A DNA stretch of 64,000 nt from Halocaridina rubra (GCA_037179515.1 JAXCGZ010003807.1:75001-139000); one strand, 5' to 3'; counted from the stretch's first letter, positions 11,301 through 26,820 are shown. Notes: generated by a model from the sequence alone, not told the origin. A program made the numbers and translations.

Positions 11301-11745
11301 GTGCTGTTCCACAGACTAAAGATTAGAGTTCAGCCCAAGAATGTTAGAATAGTGAAGAGTGAAAGAAGCAGATCTATTGGGAGGGTCAAGGTTAAGGGCA
11401 GAACTATTACTACTGCCTTCAAGCCAATAGTGGAGTCAACACAATCCTCGGATATTCTTCGCACCCCTCTATGCCTGGTACTGGGGGCCATTAGCTGTGG
11501 ACCTTCCACAAAGAGAGAAAAAGAGGCAAACGTGGGGAATGTTGTGACTTGTCAAATGTAATGGAATAGCAAGAGATGTGTAATGAATACGCCAGAATAT
11601 TCAGTGTAGATGTAGGCATGAGGAAAGAACCGTCCTGAAGGAAGACTCAACCCGGTACTGTCTGGACCAGTCCTAATTGCATCCTAATACCTTCAGTCGT
11701 AGTCTTTCAACGGGCGGCTGGTACCATGGCCAACCTACTAATCAT
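8343..11745 (-). mobile_element. LINE-B copy 1, full-length, antisense
   Basis: About 3.4 kb. The 3' end is at the left (plus-strand poly(T) at 8341-8351, then 3' UTR complementary to GGGCAGTTTCTGCCTGTCCC), and the 5' end is at 11745 (minus strand starts ATGATTAGTAGGTTGGCCAT). Both ends match the sense copy at 17011-20446, which fixes the element's boundaries. It is a non-LTR element with an A-rich tail, unlike LINE-A. It is inserted in a LINE-A copy. Confidence 0.85.
9219..11600 (-). pseudogene. LINE-B endonuclease-reverse transcriptase, broken
   Basis: One EN-RT reading frame in pieces. Endonuclease: LLLLSETQL and GDFNVHHSEWL (about 10930), LGKSDHSMISVS (about 10720), with a frameshift near 11040-11060. 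The long piece (9648-11312) continues through the linker into RT: KASGPDGIS, ALVQPVPKKGDCSIPSNY and QYGFHKARSNGD. It is cut by a stop at about 9650, and the rest of RT (DKALLAKLP, SGVPQGSVLS-like, catalytic region) lies in a second frame at 9219-9581 and below. Related to Jockey/CR1-superfamily LINEs; exact clade unresolved. Confidence 0.8.
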
Positions 11746-11985
11746 GTAACTAAAGGTCATAATTTGAAGCTTCGTAAGAAAACTTATTTTACAGGATGTA
11801 TGGAAGTACTTTTTTAGTATAAGAATAGTTAATGATTGGGATTTGTTAAGCGAGGAGGTACTTAATGCTAACTCAATTCATAGTTTTAAAGACAAATATG
11901 ATAAGTATTATTGAGTATAAATATGGAACCGACCAGGAGACGGGGAGTTAGAAGAACAGCGCTCTTTCCCTTAAGCACACTTGTT
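11746..11985 (+). pseudogene. LINE-A copy 6, right half
   Basis: Resumes LINE-A at AACTAAAGGTCATAATTTG (compare 4750) and runs through the C-terminal coding end to the 3' UTR (ACCGACCAGGAGACGGGGAG, CTCTTTCCCTTAAGCACACT). Completes the copy interrupted at 8342. Confidence 0.8.
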
Positions 11986-12504
11986 AATATGTTATTTCAA
12001 GGGGAAATATTCGGAGAAGTGGCATAAAGCCACACTTTTGGTTACTTAGAATGTAAACGCTGCCTTTTTTATGCCACTGAAATGTGTTTCTGCAAACAGT
12101 CCTGCCGACGTGTTCTTCTAGAACTCTTATCACCTTCAAATTCTTTCATTTCCTTTTTGGTATAGAACTCTTGTCCAGTCAAATTACTTAACATTTAAAA
12201 GCACGGAAAACATTTAAAATGATGACTGTTCTGTATTCTTGACATTTTATCAAATATTATGCAATCATCAGCATTTCCTGGCTTATGTCTTCCTTAACTA
12301 ATATTATTTTGAGTAATAGTTCTCTTTCACACCTTTTGTATTTACAAACTTAGTAACTATTAGTAGTGTTGTTTGAATTCAAGATACTCCAAGCTATTTT
12401 TCAGATCTGAATCCCTAGCCTTCCAGTCATCTTGTCTTGTCTTCCATGTTCACCCCTGAGAGTGTTATGTGCATTATGTTATCACATATCTTCTTTATCA
12501 AGCA
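11986..12504. other. Unassigned spacer
   Basis: AT-rich sequence with no open frame or repeat family that I can recognise. Confidence 0.4.
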
Positions 12505-13915
12505 AATAAAATGTTACTGGAATTTGGGGAGATTCCAAGATACTGGAAACAAGCAAACATGGTACCTATCTTCAAAAAGTGAAGGAGAGACAAATCTCCA
12601 GACTATAGGCCTGTTTCTTTGACTAGCATAGTTTGCAAAGTTATGGAGAAACTACTGAGAAAATACATTTCTGTTCATTTGGAGTTTTTCATATTTTTGT
12701 CAGTGAAACAACATGGCTTCAGAGAGGTAGGTTTCTAGTAACATACCAAAATTCTATTATGACGAAAGTCAAATCTTACATGAAAGGGGGTTGGGCAGAT
12801 TGTATACTTAGACTTCCAGTAGGTATATGATACAGTCCTACATGGAAGACTTATAAAGAAGCTGCAAGGATAAACAGAAATGTTTTTTGAGTGGATAAGA
12901 ATAAATTTAGAAGGAAAAGGAACAGAGGGTTTGAGTAAGACCGGTGTCTGACTAGAGAAACGTTAGTAGTAGGGTTCCATGGAGTTCAGTTTTAGGGCCA
13001 TTTTTGTCCCTCATTTATATAAAGGACCTGCTGTAGTATAAAAATGTATTCTTAAATATAATTGCAGATTATGCAAAGACAGTGCAGAATGTAACACAGA
13101 ACAATGGTAGAAAATATATAAATAGTCTGCATGAGTGGTAAGAAAAGTGGCTAATGAAATTTTTACATTTCAAAATGTAAGGAAATAAGATTGGGCAAGA
13201 GTGCAACAAAACCCAAGTTTGGATCCTCATTGGCAAGTTCGTAACTTCAAGAGACAGAATAAATGAGATTTAGGGGTCAATGTATTTGCAAATTTGTCTC
13301 TGGAAATGCATATACTTAGTACTGTAGAGGCAGCATGTTTTCTCACCAAACGTAAGAGTGTCCTTGAAGTACATGACCAAGGAAATGTTCAGTAATATTT
13401 ATGTGATTTGTATTAGGCAAAAGCTTGAATATACAGCAGTCTTTCGGAATCCTCACTTGAAAAAGTATATAAATAAATTGGAAAAAGTTCAGAGACATGC
13501 TATGAAGCTGATGACAAAAATATGCAATCTTAGTTATGAAATAGGCTAAGGAGTTCTACTTACCAGCACTTGAAACTAGAAGGAAGAAGGGGGGATATGA
13601 TGGCAGTCTTCAATTCCTTTCATGGGTTTTACATGGACATGGAGCAATATTTTTATATGGGTGGCTCTAGAACTAGATGCTATAGTTTGAAGTTATATGC
13701 GAAAACCTCTCTGCAGGATAAAAGGAAGTACAGTACAGTACTTTTTAAGTGTAAAAATAGTTAAAAAATTTGAATTTGATAAGTGAAATAACAGTAAATG
13801 CTACCTCCAACCATAGTTTTAGGAATAAATATAGGTAAGTATCATTGAGTATAAAATTAAACCAATCAGAAGATGAGTTACAAGTATAGGGCTATTTCCC
13901 AAAACCACAATTAAA
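12505..13915 (+). pseudogene. LINE-A copy 7, decayed RT to 3' end
   Basis: Resembles LINE-A from the segment before 'RCWKQANVIPIF' (12530) through the palm and C-terminus to the 3' UTR (ACCAATCAGAAGATGAG near 13861). The catalytic site reads as an IADYAK-like variant near 13063. Dense stops and indels. The fragments at 13358-13549 and 13570-13764 are the best-preserved parts. Confidence 0.8.
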
Positions 13916-14218
13916 AAATACAGCTTCTTTCACTTTTTTATGTATCCATTTCACTGCAGTCAGCTATACCTACAGTTTCCAGTACACTTTTTACACTTTT
14001 TTTTCTGCTATATTACTATAATATCATATAACATCATAAAATTCAGGTCAGTATCAATTTAAGAGTTTTGCAAAGCACAACTATGATATAAGTTAAATTA
14101 AAGTACTTTTCATACATATCATTTTAGAAGAATTAAGAAGAAGCACCAGTTGTGGAACAAACTGTCACTAATTCTGCTCCTCATTGTGACATAAAGAAAT
14201 ACTCATTGATTTCAATAT
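13916..14218. other. AT-rich spacer or 3' flank
   Basis: No recognised feature. It lies just beyond the likely polyadenylation site of the minus-strand membrane-protein gene. Confidence 0.4.
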
Positions 14219-14224
14219 TTTATT
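14219..14224 (-). terminator. Candidate polyadenylation signal
   Basis: AATAAA on the minus strand, about 270 bp after the stop codon of the membrane-protein terminal exon. Plausible by position only. Confidence 0.4.
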
Positions 14225-14495
14225 TTTTCTGATCATTTTTAGCTTATAGCAACTTTATATTGGTGACATATAACTCTACACAGTGTATTAACAAATGATA
14301 ATAGTGTAACGTACTAAGAGCAGCTAAAAAGCAATTTTAAATTGATCTCAGAGAAAAGTAATAATGGAAATATGTCAAAATTTATACTGTTCACACCTGT
14401 ATGTAATATATCCGTGAATTTTCATTACAGAGCTGTCTGTTAACTCTCAAACTGATATTTTAATATAATTAAAGATCATTATATCAAAGAGGTCA

Positions 14496-14938
14496 TTAAG
14501 TTTCTTCACCATTGAGCTCCGTGATGGAAGAAAGACTTCTTGCTTGCTTTTCTGTACATTCTTTTCTTTGTTCGGCTGTTGAAGAAATAGTTTGTTCAGA
14601 TTGATATAATGAGCTAATCCCAGAGGTATCACTGCTTAATCTCCTCTCTTGATCGGATTCGAACAGGTCATCGACAAAGCCACTGCTAATTTCACTCCAA
14701 GTTAGGCTAGGCCTTGCATTCTGTTCAATTTGACCATTGCTAGAACCAAAATCCTCGGAATTTTCATCATATGCAGTTTCATTTTCAATGTTTTCCATTG
14801 ATTTCTTGTAGGTCACAGATTTCTTTTGGACAATGTATTTTAAGCGCGATCTTGTAAATACTGCTGCTAAGGTTATGACGCAGATACAAAAGGAAGTAAT
14901 AGCCAGAATGAAGATACCTTGCCAAGAAGCAAAAAATT
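14496..14938 (-). CDS. Terminal exon, single-pass membrane protein of unknown family
   Basis: The exon begins after a good 3' splice site (GCTCTTTTTCAG ending at 14939) and runs 443 nt to a stop. It supplies two bases of a split codon, in phase with the donor at 15040. Encoded: a membrane segment of about 21 residues beginning GIFILAITSF, then a basic stop-transfer patch (RSRLK), then a ~110-residue acidic, Ser/Thr/Glu-rich cytoplasmic tail ending NGEET. I do not recognise the family. A type I topology with the upstream exon outside the cell is inferred from its two N-glycosylation motifs. The frame upstream of the acceptor that starts MISCSF is intronic and should be ignored. Confidence 0.65.
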
Positions 14939-15039
14939 CTGAAAAAGAGCAACTTATCACATAAACCGATAACCATCATTACCAATTGTGTATTCGCCAT
15001 TGTTCCCATTTTTCATCATGAATACAGGAAATAACTTAC
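14939..15039 (-). other. 101-bp intron (GT-AG)
   Basis: Donor CATGGGG|GTAAGT at 15040/15039 and acceptor TTTTTCAG|AATT at 14939/14938. Splicing joins 1 + 2 bases to make GAA (Glu) and removes the in-frame TGA at 14957. Confidence 0.7.
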
Positions 15040-15313
15040 CCCCATGACACATGGGTTTTACCGTAGTGCTTGCAAAGAGCATAGAGCTCTGCTGTTGTGT
15101 CGAAGGGTAATCAGCATAGTCAAGTATTTTAGTGTGAATTACTTTCGAATGTTTGCGATCATCCTCAGAAGTCCTGTTTTGTCCACTATACCGCGACAGA
15201 CCTGTCAGTGTAGCATTATGCTGAATGAACTTGTGAGCTGTTGTGACATGTGTAGTAATTAATTCTGACTCTTTAATGGTCCTAGATGAGGTACACTGAA
15301 TTATGGTTATCAT
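15040..15313 (-). CDS. Penultimate exon, extracellular part of membrane protein
   Basis: Open on the minus strand from a TAG at 15343 to the GTAAGT donor. It is Ser/Thr-rich with two N-glycosylation motifs (NAT and NRT) and no hydrophobic stretch, consistent with an ectodomain stalk before the membrane segment of the next exon. The 5' limit is not certain. An acceptor-like TACCTCATCTAG ends at 15282 (exon from 15281, split-codon phase needing two upstream bases). Another possible one ends at 15341. The Met at 15313 is probably not a true start, since no signal peptide follows it. Family unknown. Confidence 0.5.
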
Positions 15314-15382
15314 AAGGCACAGTTTTGTTGTTGTTGTTCCCTAAACTGCCTGCCCGAACAGCCCCAAGTCCCAAAGAGAAGG

Positions 15383-15690
15383 TCACAGCTGATTCTGAGC
15401 TTTCCACATACCACTCAGGCAAAATATGCTATACTTTGAGAGTATGGAACTGTGCACGGTGCAGTCTTCCATAATATGTTTGACTGTATGAGGTGAAGTG
15501 TTACATCCTGGACAGGCATCACTGACAGAATCATCCAGCCTTTTCTGATAGCTCAGAAGGACTGGGTGGTGTCCACACAGCAGCCTGGCCAGGTGGACTC
15601 TGTCCTCACGGAGAAAGGATTTGGTGGGATGGATGTCAGGAGGCAGTGCATGCACCTGTGTTGGCACTGAATGACAGGATAAAACAGAGA
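15383..15690 (-). pseudogene. C-terminal fragment of a non-LTR retrotransposon protein
   Basis: A 94-aa frame contains FLREDRVHLARLLCGHHP followed by a CX2CX8HX4C zinc-binding pattern (CPGC...H...C) and a short tail. This layout is the usual C-terminal end of ORF2 in Jockey/R1/I-type LINEs. No RT is attached and only this tail survives. It is distinct from LINE-A and LINE-B. It probably lies in an intron of the membrane-protein gene. Confidence 0.65.
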
Positions 15691-16711
<1,021 letters not shown>

Positions 16712-16759
16712 CAAGAGAAACACATGAATATTCTGAATATGTAAATGTCTTACATAGCC

Positions 16760-17010
<251 letters not shown>

Positions 17011-20000
17011 ATGATTAGTAGGTTGGCCATGGCACCAGCAGCCCATTGAAAGACTACGACTGAAGGTATTAGGATGCAACTAAGACTGGTCCAGGGAGTT
17101 CCAGGTTGAGTCTTCCTTCAGGACGGTTCTTTCCTCATGCCTACATCTACACTGAATATTCTGGCAAATTCATTACACATCTCTTGCTATTCCATTATAT
17201 TTGACAATTCACAACATTCCCCACATCTGTCTCTATTACTTTCTTTTTCCTCACATTTGTTATTATTTACGGAAGGGACACAGCTAATGGCCCCCAGTAC
17301 CCGGCACAGAGGGGTGCGAAGAATCTCCGGGGCTCGCGTTGACTCCACTATTGGCTTGAGGGCAGACACACCTGGTGGTAGTAATGGTTCTGCCCTTAAC
17401 CTTGCCCCTCCCAATAGATCTGCTTCTTTCACTCTTCACTATTCTAACATTCGTGGGCTGAACTCTAATCTTTCGTCTGTGGAACAGCACTTGGGTACTT
17501 TCCTCCCTAACCTCCTCCTCCTATCTGAAACCCAGCTTTCTATACATGTTTCCACTGACCCATTTCAAATCTCTCACTATAATCTGTATACTTGTTTTCG
17601 TTCCAAAGGTGGGGTCTGTGCATACTGCAACACTAACACTCCTACTGCGAGGCTCATGGACCTTGAATCTCCTGACTCTGATGTTCTCTGACTAAAAGTC
17701 TATCTCTCCACTACCACTATCTTCCTTTGCTTCTGCTACTATTCTCCAAACTCCACCGAGTTTGTGTCTTTCTTTGAATATCTGTCCTCGTGCCATGAGT
17801 CCTTGCTATCTTCTCATCCACATGATGAAGTTCTCTTCATTGAATACTTCAATGGACACCATAGTGAGTGGCTTCATTCTTCTCACACTGATGTGGGAGG
17901 AAGCGAGGCCCTTGCTTTCTCTAGTACTCACAATCTGGACCAAATTATCAAACATCCTACTCACGTTCCTGATCATCACGAACATGCTGCAAACACTCTG
18001 GACCTGTTTTTTACTTCTAACCCTTCAAACTACTCTTATTCTCTACTTTCCCCTCTTGGTAAATTTGACTATTCTATGATCTCAGTCTCATCCATTTTCA
18101 CTCCCCCACCACCAATCCCTTCTACTCAGCGCAGCCTTTGGCACTTCGAGTGTACCCAACATGAAAATTTGCGTAACTTTCTCTTTGACTTCCCATGGGA
18201 TGACTACTGCTTTCGGTCCCGTAATCCTGATCAGGTAGCTCTAAAAGTTGCCGAGATCATGACCGCGAGAATGGAGGCGTACATCCTCTCTTCTACAAAA
18301 TCTTTCTCTCCCCCTAAACCTTGGTTTGACAGTGCCTGCTCCATGGCTATCCAGGCTAGGAATCAGGCTCACCGATCTTACCTAGCCTCTCCTTCCAATT
18401 TAACTCGCTTTGCTTTTATTATAGCTAGGAATCGCTGTACTGCTCAGATTCGAAGGTCTAAGGCTTCCTTTATAAGAAGGAAAGTTGATGACCTTAACTC
18501 CTCTCCCACTGACAAATGATTTGGTCTTTAGCCAAAAACCTCTCCAAAAACTTCTGTTACTCAAGCCTTCCCCCTCGCATTTGTTCAGATGGTTCTATAG
18601 CTTGCTCTCCCACTGACAAAGCCACTCTCTTTGGCTCTCATATTTTTGCCAACTTCTATCAACGATTCCAGCGTACCTGTTCCTCAGTCTTTACCCCTCT
18701 TTAACCCTATGCCCTCCTTTATCATTTCTTCACGCAAACTTCATAAGGTTCTTCGCTTGCTAAAGACGAACAAGGCATCTGGTCCCGATGGTATCCCTGC
18801 AAGGTTCCTTAAGGAGTTTGCAGAAGAACTGGCTCCCGTGCTTTGCCGTCTTTTTTGCCTCATTCTGTCAACCAGTATCTATCCTTCATCTTGGAAGCAT
18901 GCTCTAGTTCAACCTGTTCCTAAGAAGGGTGACCGCTCTATTCCTTCTAACTACCAACCTATTGCTCTAACCTCCTCTATTGCTAAAGTTTTTGAAACCT
19001 TGCTCAATTCTCACTTCTTGAAACATCTTGAATCTAACTCACTTATCTCCAATCACCAGTACGACTTCCGCAAGGCAAGATCTACTGGTGATCTCCTGTC
19101 CTGTCTTACTCATGTACGTTCATCTTCTCTGAGGAACTATGGGGAATCCTTTGTTGTCGCCCTTGATATCTCTAAGGCTTTTGACAGAGTCTGGCACAAG
19201 GCTCTGTTGGCCAAACTCCCTGCCTATGGCTTTACCCCTTCTTCCTGTTCTCTGATTTCCAATTTTCTTACTGATCGTTCTATATCTGTAGTTGTTGATG
19301 GCGCGACATCTAGCCCTTTCTCTGTTAACAGCAGTGTTCCACAGGGCTCTGTTCTATCACCTACTCTGTTCCTTCTCTTCATCAATGATCTTCTACAATC
19401 CCCATCTTCCTCTCTTCTTCGTGTATTTGCTGATTACTCTACCCTTCACATTTCCTCTGCCTTTTCTTCACAACCTTCATCTGTTACTCGTAATAAATCT
19501 CGTATCACTCTTTCTTCTACTCTTAACTCCGATTTGCATAGAGTATCTGAGTGGGGCACTCAAAATTTAGTTAAATTCAATGCCTCCAAGACACAGTTTC
19601 TGGCTATATCTTTATCTTCTCCTGATAACCCTATTGTCTTCGAAACTAATGAAATTTACCCTCTTAACTCTATCATTATATTAGGAATCCATATAGCCTC
19701 TAACTAGTCTTGGAGGAATCACATAATCCAAATTTCTAAATCTTCATCCAAAAAATTGGGGGTTTTGTTTCGTTTTCGTCATTACTTTTCCTCTTTGCAG
19801 TTACTTAAAATTTACCAAGGTCTTATCCATCCCTGCTTAGAATACTGCTTACACATCTGGGGTGCTTCTTCCTTTACTTATCTTCTTGATAGGCTTGAAT
19901 CTAAGGCAGTCAGACTCATTAATGATCCTTCTCTTACTTCTAACCTGGTTTCTCTCTCTCTTCGCCGTACGGTATCTTCCCTTTCGCTTTTCTATCGCTA

Positions 20001-20446
20001 CTACTTTCATCGCTGCTCTGATGAGTTGGCAAGTTGCATCCCTCCTCCACTGCCGAGGCCACGTAACACTTGCCAAGCAGCCTCATCTCGTAGGTACTGT
20101 GTGGAGATTTGTAGCTCGCGGATTGGTCGGTACAGCGACTGCTTCTTCCCATCTACCTCCAGACTATGGAGCTCTCTTCCTCCTTCTGTCTTTCCTAATT
20201 CTTATGACCTTTCATCCTTCAAAAAGCAGATCTATCATCATCTATGAGCCTAGTCCTCCATATATCTGGGCCCTCTGTACTTTGACTGTTTTTTCTATCT
20301 GTCGTTTTCCTTTGTGTGACATTACCTCATCTCTGCCTTGTCCTTAACCTTTTTCTTTTCCTTCGTCTTGAACTTTTCTTGTGCCCTGGCCTTTATTGAT
20401 GAGGGCAGTTTCTGCCTGTCCCGGTGTCACACTCATAAAAAAAAAA
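17011..20446 (+). mobile_element. LINE-B copy 2, full-length, sense
   Basis: 3436 bp from ATGATTAGTAGGTTGGCCAT to an A tail ending at 20446. Both ends match LINE-B copy 1. It interrupts a tRNA-like repeat unit, so the empty site can be read directly from the intact units nearby. Confidence 0.87.
17137..20247 (+). pseudogene. LINE-B EN-RT polyprotein, several lesions
   Basis: A single long EN-RT frame interrupted by at least: TGA at about 17689 (usual context 'DVLWLKVYL'); a frameshift around 17740; a shift or stop near 18518 ('TDKCFWSLAKNL' context); a frameshift near 18690; and TAG at about 19706. Recognisable blocks are IRGLNSNLSSVEQHLG, LLLLSETQL, NTLDLFFTSNPS, KASGPDGIPARFLKEF, DISKAFDRVWHKALL and PQGSVLSPTLFLLFIND. 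The catalytic site is an FADYST variant near 19425, where FADD is expected. The C-terminal part resembles Jockey/CR1-group proteins (LEYCLHIWGAS). Not functional. Confidence 0.82.

Positions 20447-22964
<2,518 letters not shown>

Positions 22965-23044
<80 letters not shown>
22965..23044. repeat. (TA)n microsatellite, 80 bp
   Basis: Connects element M copy A directly to the Tigger inverted repeat that starts with CAGTAGTCCCTC. Confidence 0.97.
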
Positions 23045-23047
<3 letters not shown>

Positions 23048-23539
23048 TAGTCCCTCATTTATCGCGGGGGTTCCGTTCCGGGACCAGCCGCAGTAGGTGA
23101 AAATTGGTGAAGTAGGATCACCCTATATACATAGGTATTTTACATTTATTTTTACCTTTACTGCATAAACCCTCCCTGCACTGTTAAATAACAACCCTTT
23201 ACTTTATTAATAACAGCGTGCAAGCGTAAATTTATATGAAAGTGATATGTAAACTTACCGTAAATGAGGTGATGATGACGTGACATACTCATATACATAG
23301 GTATTTTACATTTAATTTTACCTTTACTGTATAAACCCTCCCTGCACTGTTTAAAAAACACCCTTTACTTTATAAATAACAGCATGCAAGCGTAAATTTA
23401 TATGAAGGTGATAGGTAAACTTACCGTGAATGAGTGATGATGACGTGTATAAGCTCCAGAGGAAATTATTCCACAGCCAATGACAGCTTTACGGCTGCTT
23501 TTTGCAAGAGAAGAATATGGTAATGGGGAGTTGCTGTTG

Positions 23540-25243
23540 CTGTTACTTCTTTTGTTGGAAGATGGTCTTGTAAGGAATCATGGAATCGTCGAGAAGATTG
23601 CAGAAGGTCACCAAACACACCATACTATCGTCATGTTCTTGCGAAAGTTCTTGGACTGCTTTCACATGTTCATACATAGCTGCCAGACGTTTGAGTGTAA
23701 GGCCAGGTTCTTCAATTTCTTCGTGCGTTTCCTCTGGTTGTTCTTCTTCCTCTTCTTCACTCGCTTATTTTATCATTTCCTCAAAGTCTTCATCAGTCAA
23801 AGGCAGAGAGTGGCAGTCGATCAGTTCATTCATGTCTTTGTGAGTCATATCTTCAAAGCCTTCTCCTCCTAGAAATGCAGCCAACTTGACAGCTTTCGCA
23901 ACTGCCAAGCTATGGACTTTGTCAGGAGCGAATCCCTTGTAGTCGTAGATGAGTTCGGACCACAGTTTCTTCCAGCTGGCATTGATTGTGGCTGGCTTCA
24001 TCTCTTTCATAGCATTCTGAATATTTTGAAGGCATGTCGCAATTGTGTAGTTACGCCAGTAAATCTTCATTGAGAATTCTTTGTCCGAATCCATGGATTC
24101 AACCAGGTTCGCCAGGGAATTTCGTGTGTAGAGGGCCTTGAACGCACGAATAATGCCTTGATCCATAGGCTGAATCAGTGATGTCGTATTCGGTGGCAGG
24201 AACGCTACTTGAGCACCGTCATATTCAAGATCAGTTGCGTGGCCAACAGCATTATCCATCAAAAGAAGGACTTTAAATTCAAGGCCCTTTTCCGCAAGAT
24301 AAATTTTGACCTGAGGGATAAAGCATTGGTGAAACCAGTCTAATTCGAGGCTTTTTGTGCTCCAGGCCTTAAAGTTATGCATCCAATGCACTGGCAGCAG
24401 ATTCTTATTCTTATTCTTCAAAGCCCTAGGATTCTTAGACTTGTAGATAAGCCCGGGCTTTAACATGAAGCCCGCAGCATTCTTGCACATGATGAGGGTA
24501 ACGCGGTCTTTGTGCGCTTTAAATCCCGGGGCTTTAGCTTCTCCCTTGAAGAGAAAAGTGTGAGACAGCATTCTCTTCCAAAATAACCCAGTCTCATCCA
24601 TGTTAAGGACTTGCTCAGGAGCATATTCCCCTCAGAGATAATTTTCTTAAAGTCGTTGTTCACATAATCTTCAGCTGCAGCTGTATCTGCAGAGGCAGCT
24701 TCGCCATAAACCGAAACGCTCTTTAGGCCATAGCGTTTTTGAAATTTGGCAAACCATCCCTTGCTTGCCAGGAACGATTGTTTCCTCTGTGGAGAATCGT
24801 TGGAGGGTCCTGGTTGTGGGTCGTCGATATCTTCTCTCTCCTCCTCTCCACGGTCGCTACTGTCGTCGTCGGGTTCGTTTGCAGCGAATGTCTCGTACAG
24901 CCTCTTTGCCTTTGTTAGTGTGATATTGGTGTCTAAGCTGATGTTCTTCTGTCTGCAATCAGCAATCCACAGGGCCAAAGCAGATTACATCCGCACTATT
25001 ATCTTATTGCGAGATATTACGACCCTCTTCGCTGTTTTACTAAGTGAAATAGTCGCTGTTTTCCTGATATTTGCCTCGTCCTTTTTGATGTATCGAACAG
25101 TAGATTCGTTGAGGCAAAAATGGGGGCCAACATCTACAAACGTTCTTCCTTCCTTCAGTATATATTGCTATGGTCAATATATTCCTTTGCCGCTTAGGCT
25201 TACTACCAGAAGCCTTTGAAGATGAAGGACGCTTGGGAGGCAT
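23540..25243 (-). pseudogene. Tigger transposase (TIGD1-like), few lesions
   Basis: Starts at 25243 with MPPKRPSSSKASGSKPKRQ, the usual Tigger N-terminus, followed by a damaged N-terminal helix-turn-helix region. The CENP-B-type DNA-binding part is at 24978-24700 (ALWIADCRQKNISLDTN, GWFAKFQKRYGLK). The DDE core is at 24601-23765 with MDETGLFWKRM, LLLMDNAVGHA and IQPMDQGIIRAF, giving the three catalytic aspartates. Lesions: indels between 25190 and 25000; a one-base loss in a G run at about 24635 before the first catalytic Asp; and TAA at 23765, after which the same frame continues as acidic EEEEEEQPEETHEE for ~70 more residues. The core is otherwise well conserved. Confidence 0.85.
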
Positions 25244-25539
25244 TGCAGAGGTTGAAATAAGTGAGTAAAAAAAATCACAAGCATTAAGAAGCACAACGCG
25301 AACGGTGCACATGTGAGTTAGACTGAACGGGTGAGGCAAGACAATGGAAGATGGCGCAAGAACCAAGTTTCAATCAAAATGCCAATCAGATCCCATGATA
25401 CAGAACATAGAGAAAAACAATTCTGTGATTCGTCGTCTCCCACCCTTTCAACCAATAGCATCCCATGAACTATCGGCACATAGGTGGGAGCCTTTGCATT
25501 TTCCAAGATGCCAATACAGTGTACGCTAATGTACAGTAT

Positions 25540-26060
25540 TTTACATGGTGCAATACTGTGAGTTATATGCTTAAATTTATGTTTTTTACTATTTTTTACT
25601 GTTTTATTATTCTTACGCTAGGAAATACTTTTTTTATCAATAAATCAATGAAAATACTGGAAATTTTAATATGTACTACCTAACGTAGGTGCGGCCCTCT
25701 TCGTTTTCTGAAACGCTGATACCGGTATCATATTTTACATGGTGCAATACTGTGAGTTACATGTTTAAATTTATGTTTTTTATTTTTTACTGTTTTATTA
25801 TTCTTAGGGTAGGAAATACATTTTTTTATCAAGAAAATAATGAAAATACTGGAAATTATAATATGTGCTAGCTCATGTAGGTGACACCCTTTGTGTTTTC
25901 CGAAATGCCGATACCAGTATCGTACTTTCTATGGTGCAGAGTTACATGTTTAAATTTATGTTTTTTTTTACTATTTCTTACTGTTTTATTATTCTTAGGC
26001 TGGGAAATACATTTTTTACCAATAAAATAATGAAAAAAAAAATTTTCAATATATTGAAAA
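25540..26060. repeat. Subterminal ~188-bp tandem repeats in Tigger
   Basis: Three degenerate copies, anchored by GTGAGTTACATGTTTAAATT-like sequence at 25558, 25750 and 25935. The same repeats occur inverted at 34190-34700 in the second Tigger element. Confidence 0.75.
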
Positions 26061-26312
26061 TACTGAAAATTTTAACTTTTTAATATCTTAATATTCTCGC
26101 ATATACCCAGAAAAAAAAACAACGCAATGCACTGAATTCGCGAAAGGTGAACCGCGGTACAGCGAGGGATTACTATATATATACACAGTAATCCCTCGCT
26201 CTATCGCGATTCACCTCTCGCGAATTCACTGTATCGCGATTTTCTTTGGCAAAAAAAAATAAGAAAAAAAATAAAAAATAAAAAATAAAAATTAAAGATT
26301 ATTGTGACACCA

Positions 26313-26475
26313 AGATGGGCCAAAGAATGATCACCTAAAACAGCCTTTATCAGGCTGTAAAGAGAAACAGAGATGGAGTGTAATGACCTGTCAGATGTGA
26401 AGGGATTATAAAAGATGTGTAATGAATCTCCAGCTCTCTGCTGGGTTTTAATATACCTCTGCATTACTTTCATGA
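26313..26475 (-). mobile_element. Short LINE-B-derived element (minus)
   Basis: On the minus strand it runs from ACACATCTTTTATAATCCC-like leader to GGTGTCACAATAATCTTT. It combines a LINE-B-like 5' leader with a LINE-B-like 3' end (compare 17160-17210 and 20380-20440) and has no coding region. Confidence 0.6.
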
Positions 26476-26706
26476 TGTCTATTCCAATAATTCTCCTTAG
26501 ATCTTATTATTATTATTATTGGCAACAATAATTTTCCTTTGATGATGATTGTGGAGATTATTATCATCATCATTATTATTATTATTATTAAGGGCTCATC
26601 ATTGTTTGTACATCTGTTGGTTTATTTACTTTAATAACTGTGTACAGTGCCCCTCCCTAGTTGGCTGGGACAAAGAGAGTGTGGGGGGTTGGGTAGAATA
26701 GAATAT

Positions 26707-26820
<114 letters not shown>

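Larger units (their letters stand above)
23045..26175 (-). mobile_element. Tigger/pogo-type DNA transposon, near full length
   Basis: A 3.1-kb element. Left end CAGTAGTCCCTCATTTATCG, right end (minus strand) TAGTAATCCCTCGCTGTACC; both are flanked by TA, the pogo-group target. It carries a transposase on the minus strand. Subterminal tandem repeats lie at both ends: about 166 bp x2 near 23110-23440 and about 188 bp x3 near 25540-26060. Family known to act by DDE cut-and-paste. Confidence 0.9.

Noticed and set aside
14957..15009. C-terminal end GNDGYRFM as the true protein end of the membrane-protein exon
   Set aside because: This stretch lies after a strong GTAAGT donor at 15039 and before a matching acceptor; the stop is within the intron.
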